Origin: Pisaster brevispinus
Taxonomy: Eukaryota > Echinodermata > Asteroidea > Forcipulatida > Asteriidae
Direction of reading: 5' to 3'
NCBI GenBank assembly: GCA_023634235.1
Contig: JAMKCF010000028.1
Coordinates: forward strand, 2,226,001 to 2,290,000
Length of the DNA: 64,000 nt
The notes beneath the pieces are model-generated. The model ran no database searches. It was not told the origin of the DNA and saw nothing but the letters and a program-made list of their open reading frames with translations. Of this stretch, positions 44,401 through 56,147 are shown in pieces; within the stretch, counting starts at the first letter, position 1; each line of letters opens with the position of its first letter. Position numbers and translations under genes: made by a program.

Positions 44401-46755
44401 TAGAGAATTCATAAATTTATCCATTGTTTGGTTCACGAGTGGTTTTTTTCAAATATTAAACTTTGTTTTTATGTTATTTGACACCTTATTACCTCTTAAT
44501 GTCACTGCACGGGTGTAATCTACTAATAATTATTTAACTTACAGTTTCAAGTCTATATGGGCTTTTAATCTTTGTTAGCGGAAAACAGCAAAGAAAAGAA
44601 TTAGCTCGTTTAAAAAAAAAAAAAGGAAAAAAAAAAGAAACATGAGCTTTGCTCCAAACACCTAAAAATACCTCATTGCTGGAGTCCGAGTCTCCACTTA
44701 TTGATGAGTCATCATCAGCCTCCTCGTTAAGAAGTGGTTCACCAACAACTGCCTGATAACCGTACCCCAAGTCTTCCTGTAAAATAAATAATTGAACATA
44801 AACTTAGGTATGCCTCTAAAATGTATTTACTATTTAGACATATATATGCTGGGAACAAATACAAAGAATATGTCATACTCATGGGACTGCAGCAATATAT
44901 TATCAGGCATCAAATGTTAGATTAAAGAATAGGACAACATACATATTTCAAAAGGTTTTGATCTTCAATCTACATACATACACATAAAACTGGTCAGAGA
45001 ACCTCTTAAAAACATGAAAATTAAACAGCATTTTTATTTCGCATGTTGAATTCAAAATAACTTCAACGATAAAAGTAAAAGAGAGTTGAGTAAAAAAGTG
45101 TACCTCATTGCTAAGGTCCGAGTTTCCACTTATTGACAAGTCATCATCAGACTCCTCGTTTAGTAGTGGTTCACCAACAGCTGCCTGATCACCGTACCCT
45201 ATGCCTCCCTGTAAAATAAACAATTGAACATAAAGTAATGCCTCTAACATGTATTTATTTAATAATAGACACATATGCTAGGAACAAAGACAAAAGATAT
45301 GTCATTGCAGCAATTGTCAGGCTTCAAATATTGGGTTAATGAATAGGGAAGTGTACATATTTCAAAGGTATTGATCTTCAACCTACCCGAAGGCTTATCA
45401 GGGAATCTCTTAAAAACATAAAAATAAAACAGCATTTTTGTTACGCATGTTGAATTCAAAATAACTTGAACGATAAAAGTAAAAGAGAGTTGAGTAAAAA
45501 AGTGTACCTCATTGCTTAGGTCCGAGTTTCCACTTATTGACAAGTCATCATCAGACTCCTCGTTTAGCAGTGGTTCACCAACAGCTGCCTGATCACCGTA
45601 CCTTACGCCTCCCTGTAAAATAAATGATTGAATATATTTAAAAATTTGCTCGGAAAAAAGATAAGGGGATCATTCATTGCAATATTAAGTACTGCCTGGG
45701 TGCGAGTTAGCCTTTTTCAAAGGAAGTTCAGGTTATATTAAATATTATTAAATCATGGATTTACAGCGGGAAATTCAAATACTTACTGTAGATACTATTC
45801 CTGATAGTGATACTGATAGCAAGCAATATGTTCAACAGTAAGTGATTCATTTGACCATGGAGGTATTTCTACCTCCATGATTTGACCTGATTCATTCGAT
45901 GATGTTTGTTTGTTAGAATAATAATAATAAAATACTCCTTCGGACCTAGCTAGGCCTTATGACTTTGACAATGAATTCAAAACAAAGTCACGATTCCTTC
46001 CTCCATCTGATTCAACTATTATTTACTATTAATATTATCACTAATAATATTTAATTATTAAGAAAACACTACTCTCTAGAACTACTGACTTACTTACTAG
46101 CAATAGCATGAAGCAATAGCATGACTAGTAACTAGTAGTAGTAGTAGTACTAGTAGTACTGTAGTAGTAGTCTACCTAACTTGATTAAAGAAGAGAGCCG
46201 ACTTAAGTCAATGTCACGTGAATCACCCAATCATGATGTTTGATATGTTTTAGACCCAGTAACTGGTGCGCTGTCTGGCTGTACTCCTTTAATTTTTTTT
46301 TTTTACTTCATCTGTACTACAGTAGTATATAAGTAGTACGACAGATGAAGTCAAAAATTTTTTAAAGGAGTACAGCGCCCCAGTTAGCATGGTTAGTTGT
46401 TACTGGGTCTTATATACTCTTAGTCTAAAGTTATGTTTATTCATATTTGACAATAAACGACGAACAGACGAAATGCCTATTTAAATTTAGTGTTTCCATG
46501 TTTTTGTAATAAAATTATACGAATACTCACATGGTCTAATCTGCCAATGGCAATGCCATTGTCTTCACCCTCCATGCCCCCCTCATCCTCATGTAACATG
46601 GCATGTATGCCATTATCAACATTGACGTTGTCAATGTCAATGTTATCCCGCCGCCACGAATGACGAGTCTGCCGTGGAATTTCAGCGTCTACATGGATCA
46701 AATAGTTCTTGTATCGTCCACGTTTGGCAGCTGGTGGGTCCCCTTCTTCCTCCAT
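41476..46755 (-). CDS. Tnp2/EnSpm-like transposase, 5 exons, 933 aa
   Basis: Exons in coding order: 46755-46531, 45612-45508, 45208-45104, 44776-44672 and 43737-41476. All junctions are phase 0 with GT/AG borders, giving 75 + 3x35 + 753 residues. Exon 1 starts 'MEEEGDPPAAKRGRYKN'. Exons 2-4 are tandem duplicates of a 35-residue acidic module ('VGEPLLNEE', 'DDD.SISG'). The last exon has a zinc-ribbon-like C258-x2-C261-x12-C274-x4-C279, then 'NCDGVPVFNSS' (D359), 'SACDSVARP' (D446), 'GCDWCLHPG' (464-472), 'PDYMHCVLLGV' (D537) and 'SAFPFEANNGRLL' (E700), matching the order in plant and animal Tnp2-type (Transposase_21) proteins. I take D359, D446 and E700 as the likely catalytic acids; this is inference. 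Expected role: cut-and-paste of the element through its inverted repeats. No stop or frameshift is seen. Confidence 0.85.
43738..44671. other. Transposase intron 4
   Basis: AT-rich intron between exon 4 and the long last exon. The acceptor is preceded on the minus strand by a strong T-rich tract ('ttttttcttttgaaacag'). No other feature is seen. Confidence 0.6.
44672..45612 (-). repeat. Triplicated exon-intron module in the transposase gene
   Basis: Exon and flanking intron are repeated together with periods of 432 and 404 bp: exons at 44672-44776, 45104-45208 and 45508-45612. The two 5' copies (45104 and 45508) are the most alike; the third has diverged (E-D-L for G-G-V/I at its start, S for L). 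Confidence 0.85.
46253..46409. mobile_element. MITE nested in transposase intron 1
   Basis: The ends are 'gacccagtaact' and 'agttgttactgggtc', with an interior 'gctgtactccttta' against 'taaaggagtacagc'. A related half lies at 3775-3830. It is a younger insertion into the large element and does not touch coding sequence. Confidence 0.65.
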
Positions 46756-47564
46756 ATTGGAAATAGATTCCGATTATCTGATGTGTGGGAGATTGATGGC
46801 ACTAGTATAACTAGTAGTACAGTCAGTTACGAAGTATTCACATCACATTATTCACATGATGATGATGTACATGTAGATCGAAGCCGCGCATACGATCGAA
46901 CCGACGAGTCAGTGTACATGAACATGCACAAACATCCCGCATGCAAAAGCGTTGATACAGATAGATGTGCTCGTCTAGCTCGTCTCCCGCTGGCAAAGTA
47001 CACGTGTCACCACCGTCGCCACTCAGCTTGCTAATGCTCAGACAAGACAAGTCGACCCGAGACAAGTCGTCCGCTCAGAGAAACCGTAAGACAAGTCGTC
47101 CATTGTCTATCCGCACAGCCATACAGCAGTCGACCTGTCTTTGATAGCGCGTGTTCAGCATGTAGTCATCTTAGAACTTGACGATGTACGCATGCGCAAT
47201 AATGTCGTCTTTTAATTATTAAAATACTTTTATTTATTAAGTACAAAATATGATTAACCACATAATATTTAAAAAAATTGTTGTCGCATAATGCAAGAAA
47301 TAAATGAAAACAATATTTGAAAAGTTGTACTTTTTTGTTCTTGCTGTAGTCGACATTTAAAATAATTTCAGTCCCATAATGCATTGCAGAATGGGCGCGA
47401 ATTTCATGCATGCATCGTATGTGTACTGTACGGAGGATCGGGAAAAGACACGTCGCCAGCTAGTTTTAGTAGTCGTCTAGTCGGGGTAGTGAATGTACGT
47501 CGTGCCGCCTCTCAACAATCTGTCGACTTACTTTACCATTTTCTCGACCAGAACCGTCTTCATT
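46756..47564. promoter_or_regulatory. Divergent promoter region of the transposon
   Basis: This 809-bp gap separates the two start codons, which face away from each other. It is the only place both promoters can lie if the start codons are correct. It is less AT-rich near 46850-47060 and holds short repeats such as 'gacaagtcg'. No TATA box was clear enough to call. Confidence 0.45.
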
Positions 47565-50500
47565 ATGAAGTTTGTTTTGTATGACTTTTTCCAAGAAGGC
47601 ACTGTAGAGATTGGTCCCACTGACCTTATTGATTTAGATGAATCATCATCAGAGTTTACAACGAGAGACTTCTGCAACGAAAACTGGGTGAATAATAGAG
47701 AAGTTCTAGTAAATTGGCCGAACTCAAGGAAAGGGAAAAGCAAAAGTGGAAAATATGTGGCCCATCTCATGTATTTTTCAGGTGAGTTTCGGAGCAATCT
47801 TTGTTGTCTAAAGAAGACATTTAGGATGAGATATAAAGCCAATATTAAAATAAACTTTTCACTTAAATAAAATAACACTTTAATTTTAATTTTAAAACTG
47901 ATGACAAATTAAAATTTGAAGTATCAGCAGTGTCACTAACCATGCTAACCATTTAACACATAACAGTCAACAGTACCCAACCAAGCCAAACACTCAACAC
48001 ACACAGACACAGGCATGAATTTGTTCTCTGTAGACTGTAGTAAGTGTAAGTTTGATTTTAGATAGTTTTGCTCTTAAAATTTTGTGGTGTGTGATTTAAT
48101 TTAAATAAGAGTAAAACAACATTTTATTTTTTATTGGTCATGTTGGTTGCACTAAAACTTAAAAATAAAAGCCGACAACTGCCAAGGCTAGACGTCAACA
48201 AATTTTAAATGCACTTTAAAACAATGTTTGAACAAAAATAAACCAGTTGTCGTCAGGCAGTCAGGCGTTGTCAGTTGTCCGCTTTTTAGTGTGACCGCTA
48301 TTGTATTTGTGTTTACTAACTATCACTATCTATCAGCGTTTTTAAAATAGATATTTGATGATTGATAAACTGACTACAGTACAAGTACTACTAGTAGTAC
48401 TACGTACATCTGCTAATACTATAATAGTAATCAAAATACCATGGAGGTAGACCTTTTCATAATTGTATGGCTTTGTTTTTTTGTTACTAATAACAGATGA
48501 TAGACGAGATGCACATCTCCTAGAAATGCGGGATAGCCTTCTGGATGAGGATGCACCTACATGTATTGCAATTGAGGGTAGTACAGTAACAAAGCAGAAG
48601 CGCACTGGCACTGAAGGTGGAAAAAAGAGGCCACTTAAAAGGCCGCAGAGGTTTATCAGCGAGAGTGATACCGATAGTGATGATACTGCTGCTACAACTA
48701 GTACTACGTCAGCACTCAAAGTAGGTTTATGCATGATATTATTATTCATGTTGCATGTATATTGTATTGCAAGTTCTGAATTTTAACTTAAGGCTATTTT
48801 GGGCATGGAAAAGAATGGGAGTGTTTCGTATAAAATGTTCATCCCAACCAACCTACTTAACAAAACTGGCCTATCTGATTTTCTTTTTTCAAACACAATT
48901 AAAATTAATATATAAAAAGTGTCCTTCTGGGCAAAAACCCTAGAACCAATTGAAATACTTTAAGTATGGCCGAAGCACGCTGAAGTGAAACAAGTTACAA
49001 GGTGCTCGGAATGATTCTTACTTGACATCTAGGTTTGATTTAAAACTCTTATTTTTGTATTAAGTATTATACACTGTAGGCCTGCAATTTGTGCGTTTTC
49101 CCACAATTCGGACATGTAGGCGACACATAAGCTTGTGCTCTGCTTTACTTAATATTTTGTATATTTATATTCATGGATTGAAATTATTATTATTCAATGA
49201 CCAATCTAAGCAGGGTACATGGTATGTGTCAAGAAATGTTCAATCTGTAACCAAAGTATGATGCTGGGCTAGTACTTATCTCCCTGTATGAAATACGATT
49301 AGTGTCATCTTCAGGAAAATCAATCTAAAGTCATCACTTTTTTATTCATAAGTCCTTTTTATGTTTTTGTCACAGAAAAAGTCAAAGAAAACAGCTGTAA
49401 AAGAAGATTTGGTGGACCAGCTTATAAAGAGAAAAGAGGCAGCAAGAAGGGTAGGTAGTTTAGCATGAACTTTGTCACTTCCTCAACTTGAGCAACCCCC
49501 CTTCATTCGTACAACATGCAGCCTTTAAAGTTTAAATTATAGTCCTTGGCTAAAAACAGGCTTCCATTAGCAGTTTGCTTAAATATGTTTGACATTTGCT
49601 TACTTATGTTTGACATTTGCTTACTTAATGTTCCAGGAATCTACTAACTTAGAGGCTGTTGCAAACTCCAACGACCTGAAAGACGAGCTAAAAAAGGCCC
49701 AAGAGGAAGTTAAAGCTCTAACGACTGCCATGACACTTGTGAAAGGTAAATATCAAGCATTATACAAATTAGCCAGGATACACAGCTGTGTCGAGGCCTG
49801 AAAAATCAAGACCTAGGCATTAAATGCATAACTGACTGAGACAGAGGCTGAGACCTCACCACCCGAGACAAAGCATACACAAAAAAATTTCATGTGCTTT
49901 GTTATTTACAACTTTGATTGTACTTTCATGGTACAGTTAACTCGTATTGCTTTTTTTTCCAGAGTTGCCAGATTTGCTCAGCAGTCTTAAAGATTTGTTA
50001 ACTCAAGCAAAGACGTCTTTGAAAATGCAACCGCCTTCGACTCCATGCAGCAGTCCCTCTAGAAGTGTGGTAAGTAAAGTATGGTGTTGCTATTAACTTA
50101 CACTTACCTTATTGTCTTGCAGCTCTCCTTATCACAGGTACACAATAGTATTCAGTAAAACTACATGTTTACACAAATCTATTGGAATATAGCTTTAGTA
50201 GATCATCAATTTTGTGTACCTTAATTTCCTGCGGATAGACACGTCTTATCTGACTTTCGAAGGTAAACAAAAGTAACTGTGTCTTATTATCTTCTTATGC
50301 GCCTTATCTGATTTTGATTGAGTTCATTGTGATGATTACAATGTGAAATCTTACACTGCAAAATAGTTCCTTTATTTCGTTCAGGGTAATTCTGCATGTC
50401 ACCTTTTGTCTTAAAATAAAACCTACACCGTAACATTTTTGACGAAACTTACCGAAGAACAAAGTTACTGGCCATACTGCTGCCAAAAATAAAAATGACA

Positions 50501-51412
50501 TTGTGAATGAGCGACGATCGATGCTGCACACAGTACACTGCTATATCACATGACAGGTACAAGTCTTTATAAAACAAGTCGTTTTTGTATGATTTATGTG
50601 AATGTTGCCAACAGAGGGCGTACAATTACGGTAACTCTTTCTTCATGTGATTGTATAGACAGAAAAAGATATTCCATCAGTGAAGTACAGTTCGCTGTGC
50701 AATTCGCCACTCAACAAAAATGCACCCAAGATGCTTCAGGACATGATGTGTAAGTCCTTCACCCGAAATGAAATGGCCACCCACTCTCTGACAGGAGCAG
50801 CCTCCAACGCCAATAATGGCCTTGACGCAAAGCCCCAAATAGACAAAGTGAAAATGGAGGAGATTTTTGGTAAGTGAGAGTGATGATATGTGCAAAGATG
50901 TTATCTTAAGTCGACATTAATCTCTTTTAAGTGTGAATTACATGGTGGATTTATTTTTGAAACGTCCAATTCCTGCAAAAGAAATAATCAAGTAAATATT
51001 ATTTATATTTTTAATTTTGTTGTTGAAGTATGTACAAATATGCCTTCAACTTATGCAAAAAGGGTCAACAGATTTTACTTAATATATTAAAATGTGCTTG
51101 GGGTTTACTCAAACTCTATCCTCATGCAACCTCAATGATGTCCTGAGTCGAACTTAATATAAACTGTTTAGTAATTCTCATACAAAATCCAATTAGCTTT
51201 TTACATTTTTATTTGCTCATTTTGCCATTTCCTTTTTCATTAAATGCCCATGGTTGTGTGTATTATATATATATATTTATCATTTTACAGCAATGGTTCA
51301 AAAAAGGTTTCCAGAAGTTCCCCTCAAGTTCCTTAAGGAAGCTGCCCGCAACAAGCTCTCCAACGAAAGGAAGTTGCAGAAGCGGGCCAGTAATACTGTC
51401 AGTAAGATTTAG
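47565..51412 (+). CDS. BEN-domain protein of the transposon, 7 exons, 354 aa
   Basis: Exons: 47565-47781, 48497-48720, 49376-49450, 49637-49745, 49963-50069, 50659-50869 and 51291-51412. All have GT/AG borders and matching phases, with a total of 1,065 nt ending in TAG. Residues 1-72 hold 'VNWPNSRKGKSKSGKYVAHL', a basic patch; 73-147 are acidic and serine-rich ('SESDTDSDD'); about 180-225 form a probable coiled coil ('DELKKAQEEVKAL'). Residues about 260-345 match a BEN domain ('CKSFTRNEMATHSLTG', 'VQKRFPEVPLKFLKEAARNK'), a DNA- and chromatin-binding module of metazoa and some large viruses. I infer it binds the subterminal repeats, like TnpA in plant CACTA elements. The acceptor of exon 6 was placed at 50659 because the alternative 4 bp later gives a stop. 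Confidence 0.8.
47782..48496. other. BEN-gene intron 1
   Basis: AT-rich intron without other recognisable features. Later introns of this gene (48721-49375, 50070-50658 and 50870-51290) are likewise featureless. Confidence 0.6.
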
Positions 51413-51952
51413 ATCAAATGTATCTCTTATGAAAGCTTCAAACATTCTCAAATCTATAAAAACAGAAATGCATCTTGAACTATTTAATGTTTTCATAAAT
51501 CTAATGCCTTTGTTGTTCTTTATATTTTAAATAAGGGTCACAATCTTCTGTTACCTGTGCTCAGGTAGTTATCCGAAATATTATCTGAACATTGCATTTA
51601 GCAAGGCACGCTCTTGCTATTTTCAGACTAAACCTTTGTAAGATTGGATCATTTGCTGCTCCCTGCACATGTATGTAAAACAGATTGTATGGGCATATTT
51701 TGTCAAAACCACAAACTTCAAGTATATGGGTCAATTATTTGTTGGTAAAGGAAATGTTCTAACTTTAGTTGATTTTAAATCTGAACGGCCCTGAATTTTT
51801 CCTTTTGGAATGAACAGACGAAATTTTTGATTTCCATGGTAAGTGCCATCCTGGATCATGATGTCGTGTTTCAAAAAATTGCTCTGAAAGATTATTGGCC
51901 TATTTAAAACAAAATTACATTTTACACTGTTTTAATATGAGGTAAGAGGAGT

Positions 51953-52490
51953 TCTTCGAATTGTATAAGAAGTCTTCTGAAAATGACCTAAGAGCCTAAG
52001 AGCACCTCTTTAAATGGCATACGGCATGAGGGTGATGACTTGATGTTTAATAACCTTGCCTGGGCACTACCTTGCTATACATGTATTAACTTCACAGTGC
52101 CTATAAAACTTCTATGGACCAAAGATTTGTACATTAGAATCACTTGTCTTGCCACAGTGTTACTGTTTTAAGTACACATTTGTAATTCGTTACAGAAAGT
52201 CTTTAAATATATATATATTAATATTGATTTTTCAGGTTAGAGGGGTTCTTCGAATTTCATAAGAAGTCTTCTGAAAATGACCTAAGAGCACCTCTTTAAA
52301 TGGCATATGGCATGAGGGTGATGACTTGATGTTTAATAACCTTGCCTGGGCACTACCTTGCTATACATGTATTAACTTCACAGTGCCTATAAAACTTATA
52401 TTATGGACCAAAGATTTGTACATTTAATCATTTGTCTTGCCACAGTGTTACTGTTTTAAGTACACATTTGTAAACCATTACAGAAAATGT
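51953..52490. repeat. Direct repeat of ~245 bp inside the transposon
   Basis: Sequence from 'gaggttcttcgaatt'-like start to 'gttactgttttaagtacaca' occurs at 51953-52198 and again at 52246-52490, about 293 bp apart with few differences. It follows the BEN gene and may be its 3' region. No open frame of note. Confidence 0.75.
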
Positions 52491-52894
52491 TTTTCCTTTT
52501 TTTACAGAAAGTGTTTAATGTTTTTCCTTTTCATAATACTAACCTTTTCATTATTTATACTTTGTAAAGCAAATTATAGAAAGTTATTGATTTATATTCA
52601 ACAGTTACCTTTGTAAGAAGTTTCTTGTCCTTGTTAAATAAATTCTCAGGTATGATGATTTTGTATTCTGCACTTTATCTTTGTTTAGCTTTATACATGC
52701 AGGCATAATGTAGTAAGTAACTACATTTGAAATCCCAAAACCAAAAAACAGCTACAATTAGGGTGGTTTTCAATTACTATTGAGCAGCGACAGCCAGTGA
52801 CCACATGAATTCTTTTTACAACAGCTATAATTATTACAGCCATTAGATAACCACCGTATTGCTGTGGTATTAATTACTGGTTTTAAATGTTCCC

Positions 52895-53595
52895 AACAGG
52901 AATATTACCACAGCAATATTACCACAGCAATATTTATGCAGGTTTTTAACCACAGGAATTGTACCACAGATATTTTACCACACGAATTAAACCATATAAA
53001 TTATACCACAGGAATTGTACCACACGAATTATACCATAGGAATGTACCACATAAATTATACAACAGGAATTGTACCACACGAATATACCACTCAAATTAT
53101 ACCACACGAATTATACCACAGGAATATGCCACAGGAATATACCACAAGAAATATACCACAGGAATATACCACAAGAAATATACCACAGGAATATAACACA
53201 AGAAATATACCACAGGGAAAATACCACAGAAAGCATATACCAAAGAAATATACCACTCAAATTATACCACACGAATTATGCCACAGGAATTTACCACAGG
53301 AATGTTAACTCACGAAATATACCACAGGAATATACCACAAGAAATATACCACAGGAATATAACACAGGAAAATACCACAGAAAGCATATACCAAAGGAAT
53401 TATACCACAGGAATATACCACAGGAATTGTACCACACGAGTTATGCCACAGGAATATCCCACAGGAATTGTACCACAGGCAGTTCCTGTGGTAAAATGTC
53501 CGAAAAAACCACATGATTATGATGTGGTACATTCCTGTGGTATAATCTTGTGGTACTTTCTTGTGGTAAATTCTTGTCATACATTTTCGTAAGGG
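52895..53595. repeat. Right subterminal repeats (~12-16 bp, taccacaggaat)
   Basis: About forty copies of 'taccacaggaat' and 'taccacacgaatta' variants are packed almost head to tail, mostly in one orientation, switching orientation in the last 110 bp ('attcctgtggta'). The short Tyr/His/Asn-rich open frames across them are products of the repeat. Confidence 0.9.
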
Positions 53596-53917
53596 CAGCC
53601 CTAGGTGGCCATAGGATTAGTAGTGACCACAGTAGGGTAATAACTCTATGCCCTGGGGGCCTGATTTAACATGCAGAAGGCCTGGCTCTGGCCTGTTGTT
53701 TATTTTAGTGGTTTTTATCTCTGTTAAGTTTTTCTTTGCTTGTCTTATGTCTTTCTTTATTTTAGTCTAGTGTAGATAAAGTGACCAGAGAGAGGGCGAG
53801 AACTGCTCATTCTTATTTATTATAAGAGAGGTTTATTTTTGGGTCTAACAGTAAACCGATTAGCTGCAGTGTTAAATTACCAAGTGTTTCTTTACAATAG
53901 TAAAGTTTCTCATTATT

Positions 53918-55580
53918 ATGCCCCGCGGTTGGCGAAGCCACCGAAGGGGCATACTGTTTCCGACATGTCCTTCCGAGTGTGTGTGTGTGAGTTTGTTTTC
54001 ACATTCAAACCGGGGACCTATAACAAAAGAGGACAATAGGGTCCCCGGTTGGGTAAAGGTCCCCAGTTAGAAATTGTGTACAAAACCAATGGGAGCTGTT
54101 GCCAAAAAGTTAGAGTCCAAACAAAAGAGGGACAATAGGAGGTCCCCGTTTGGAGGTGTTTACACACTTGTGTGTGTGGGTGTGTGTGTGAGTTTGTTTT
54201 CACATTCAAACCGGGGACGTATAACAAAAGAGGACAATAGGGTCCCCGGTTGGGTAAAGGTCCCCAGTTAGAAATTGTGTACAAAACCAATGGGAGCTGT
54301 TGCCAAAAAGTTAGAGTCCAAACAAAAGAGGGACAATAGGAGGTCCCCGATTGGAGGTGTTTACACACTTGTGTGTGTGCGTGTGTGCGTGTTCGTGTAT
54401 GCGTGAATATGTGTTATGGTGTTGTATGGCTGTGTGTGTGTGTTTGCGTGTGTGTGTGAGTTTGTTTTCACATTCAAACCGGGGACCTATAACAAAAGAG
54501 GACAATAGGGTCCCCGGTTGGGTAAAGGTCCCCAGTTAGAAATTGTGTACAAAACCAATGGGAGCTGTTGCCAAAAAGTTAGAGTCCAAACAAAAGAGGG
54601 ACAATAGGAGGTCCCCGATTGGAGGTGTTTACACACTTGTGTGTGTGTGTGTGTGCTTGCATGCAAATTGTAACTCAAGGAGGACTCAAATGTCAACTCA
54701 AAACTTGGTGTTTGGATTGGTCATGGGATTCCCCCCAGAAGCCTGTTGTTATTGATACCCCTTAGGTCAAATGTCGGGGTCATTATGGCTAAAACACTTG
54801 ATAACTTGAGATGAACTTTGCATATTAACTGCAAACTTGGTTTGTGGATTGGTCTTTGGGTCCCTCAAAAGTCTATTGTTTGTGGACCCCCCCCCCCCCA
54901 GTCAAATGTCAAGGTCATTATGGCTAAAACAAAAGAAATGCTGTCTGAGCAATACCTCGACTAGGACTTGTCATATCAACTCCAAACTTTGTTTGAAGGA
55001 CGTGGCATATTATCTCCAAACTTAGTGTGTTGCCACTTTCATGTATGGGGACCCCTGCCGTCCCCACCCCTCCTCCCCACCCAGCATCTTCTCCTCCTGT
55101 TCCAACCCAACCCAACCCTCCCCACCCCTTCCCCTAATTGCAACTTTCTTTCATGGTTTTCTTTTCTGGCAGGTTTAAATTTAAATGTTCCATCTGCACC
55201 ACTAGTTCATCCAAACCAGTAACAATCTAACATGCAACTATTCTTGTGCAACTTACTACAGCATTGCATTCTTTTCTATGTTTCATTTCACATGTAAATT
55301 GTTTCAAATCCCTTAGAAGTATATTGTTCCCCCCCTGCCTCCGCCTCCGCCTCCCAAGGTCAATTGTATGTTCAATGTATTATGGCAAAAATTAAATTAT
55401 TTTATGCCTACAAAAAAAATGTGGTCCAGTGATAATTTTAAAAGGACTTGGCATATGAACTGGTGTGTGGCTTGGTCTCGAGATACAGACACCTCCTATT
55501 TTTAGACCACATAGGTCAAATGTTGTGAAACGAACTGGCTTGCGGGGCATTTGTGTTTAACAAACACAACTTTTCTTGTT
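53918..55580. mobile_element. 1,663-bp insertion private to unit 1, GGGGCAT ends
   Basis: Comparison with unit 2 (60975-60976) defines an insertion starting 'atgccccgcggttgg' and ending near 'cttgcggggcatttgtg..acttttcttg', with TT at the join. The 'atgccccgc' and 'gcggggcat' ends are inverted repeats, although about 45 bp lie outside the right one. Inside are the 53989-54660 minisatellite and pyrimidine-rich tracts. No coding sequence; likely a non-autonomous element of unknown type. Confidence 0.75.
53989..54660. repeat. Three-copy minisatellite, ~175-bp unit with GT spacers
   Basis: The unit 'gtttgttttcacattcaaac' to 'ttacacacttgtgtgt' begins at 53989, 54190 and 54458. Cores are almost identical, and the copies are separated by (GT)n spacers of different length. 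Single diverged units lie at 1009-1130 and near 400-600. Confidence 0.85.
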
Positions 55581-55797
55581 TCTTTTATAGAGATTGTTCA
55601 TTTGGGGATAAGTTTGCTTTTCATTTTTTTGTATCTTTTGTTTTAATTTATCTATCTTTTATTCTGAATTGAAGTGAGATCAACAATTAAGTGTTTACTT
55701 TTTAAACCCTTCAACTTCTTGAACCTTTATGGTTTAGTGTAATGTGATTATGGATGGACACATTTTTACAGTAATAGCTGTGAATGTATTTGGTTAG

Positions 55798-56147
55798 TTG
55801 TTTGTTTCTTTAATTAATCAAAGTGCTGTTATATCCCACCAACTCCAACAGCTGTTTCTCCATTCCCTCTCCTTTCCAGCCAGAATAAAGTACAGAATAG
55901 AGCGCACCCAGCTCACATATACACGTGGTGTTACCGCAAACCGAATATACATTTATACCTCACCATGCAAAGCCTCAACAAGTTTATTGTTGAAATTTAT
56001 TTGTTTATTTTTTTCATTTTCTCAAAAAGTTGACATTATTCAGCTGAAAGTTTCACTGGTGACTTTTATTGTTTCTTTCTTGATTTTTGCCTGTAAATCA
56101 GCACTATGTTGACCAAAACCAAATGCACTCCTCTTGTTTCAAACCAG
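55798..56147. other. CTR9 intron with fragment of block A/B sequence
   Basis: Bases 55915-55975 ('gtgttaccgcaaaccgaata', 'atgcaaagcct') match the outer end of the foldback element at 29950-30010. The rest is the intron running to the exon at 56148. It is repeated at 61194-61543. Confidence 0.5.

Larger units (their letters stand above)
40231..53595. mobile_element. Complete 13.4-kb EnSpm/CACTA-like DNA transposon with two genes
   Basis: The ends are perfect 15-bp inverted repeats CCCTTACGAAAATGT (40231-40245 and complement at 53581-53595), flanked by CA (40229-40230 and 53596-53597). Unit 2 has the empty site with one CA at 60655-60656, so both borders are known to the base. Subterminal regions are full of 'taccacaggaat'-type repeats. 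It encodes a minus-strand Tnp2-like transposase (41476-46755) and a plus-strand BEN-domain protein (47565-51412), transcribed away from a shared 0.8-kb region. A 2-bp target duplication, subterminal repeats and a Tnp2-like DDE protein fit the EnSpm/CACTA superfamily, although the termini do not read CACTA. Both genes look intact, so a recent and possibly autonomous copy is inferred. Confidence 0.9.

Noticed and set aside
52864..53592. Overlapping Tyr/His/Asn-rich open frames as a repeat protein
   Set aside because: They follow the taccacaggaat subterminal repeats in several frames and both strands, which is expected of tandem DNA repeats.
54018..54696. Open frames in the GT-spaced minisatellite
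   Set aside because: They repeat with the 175-bp unit and show no protein-like conservation.
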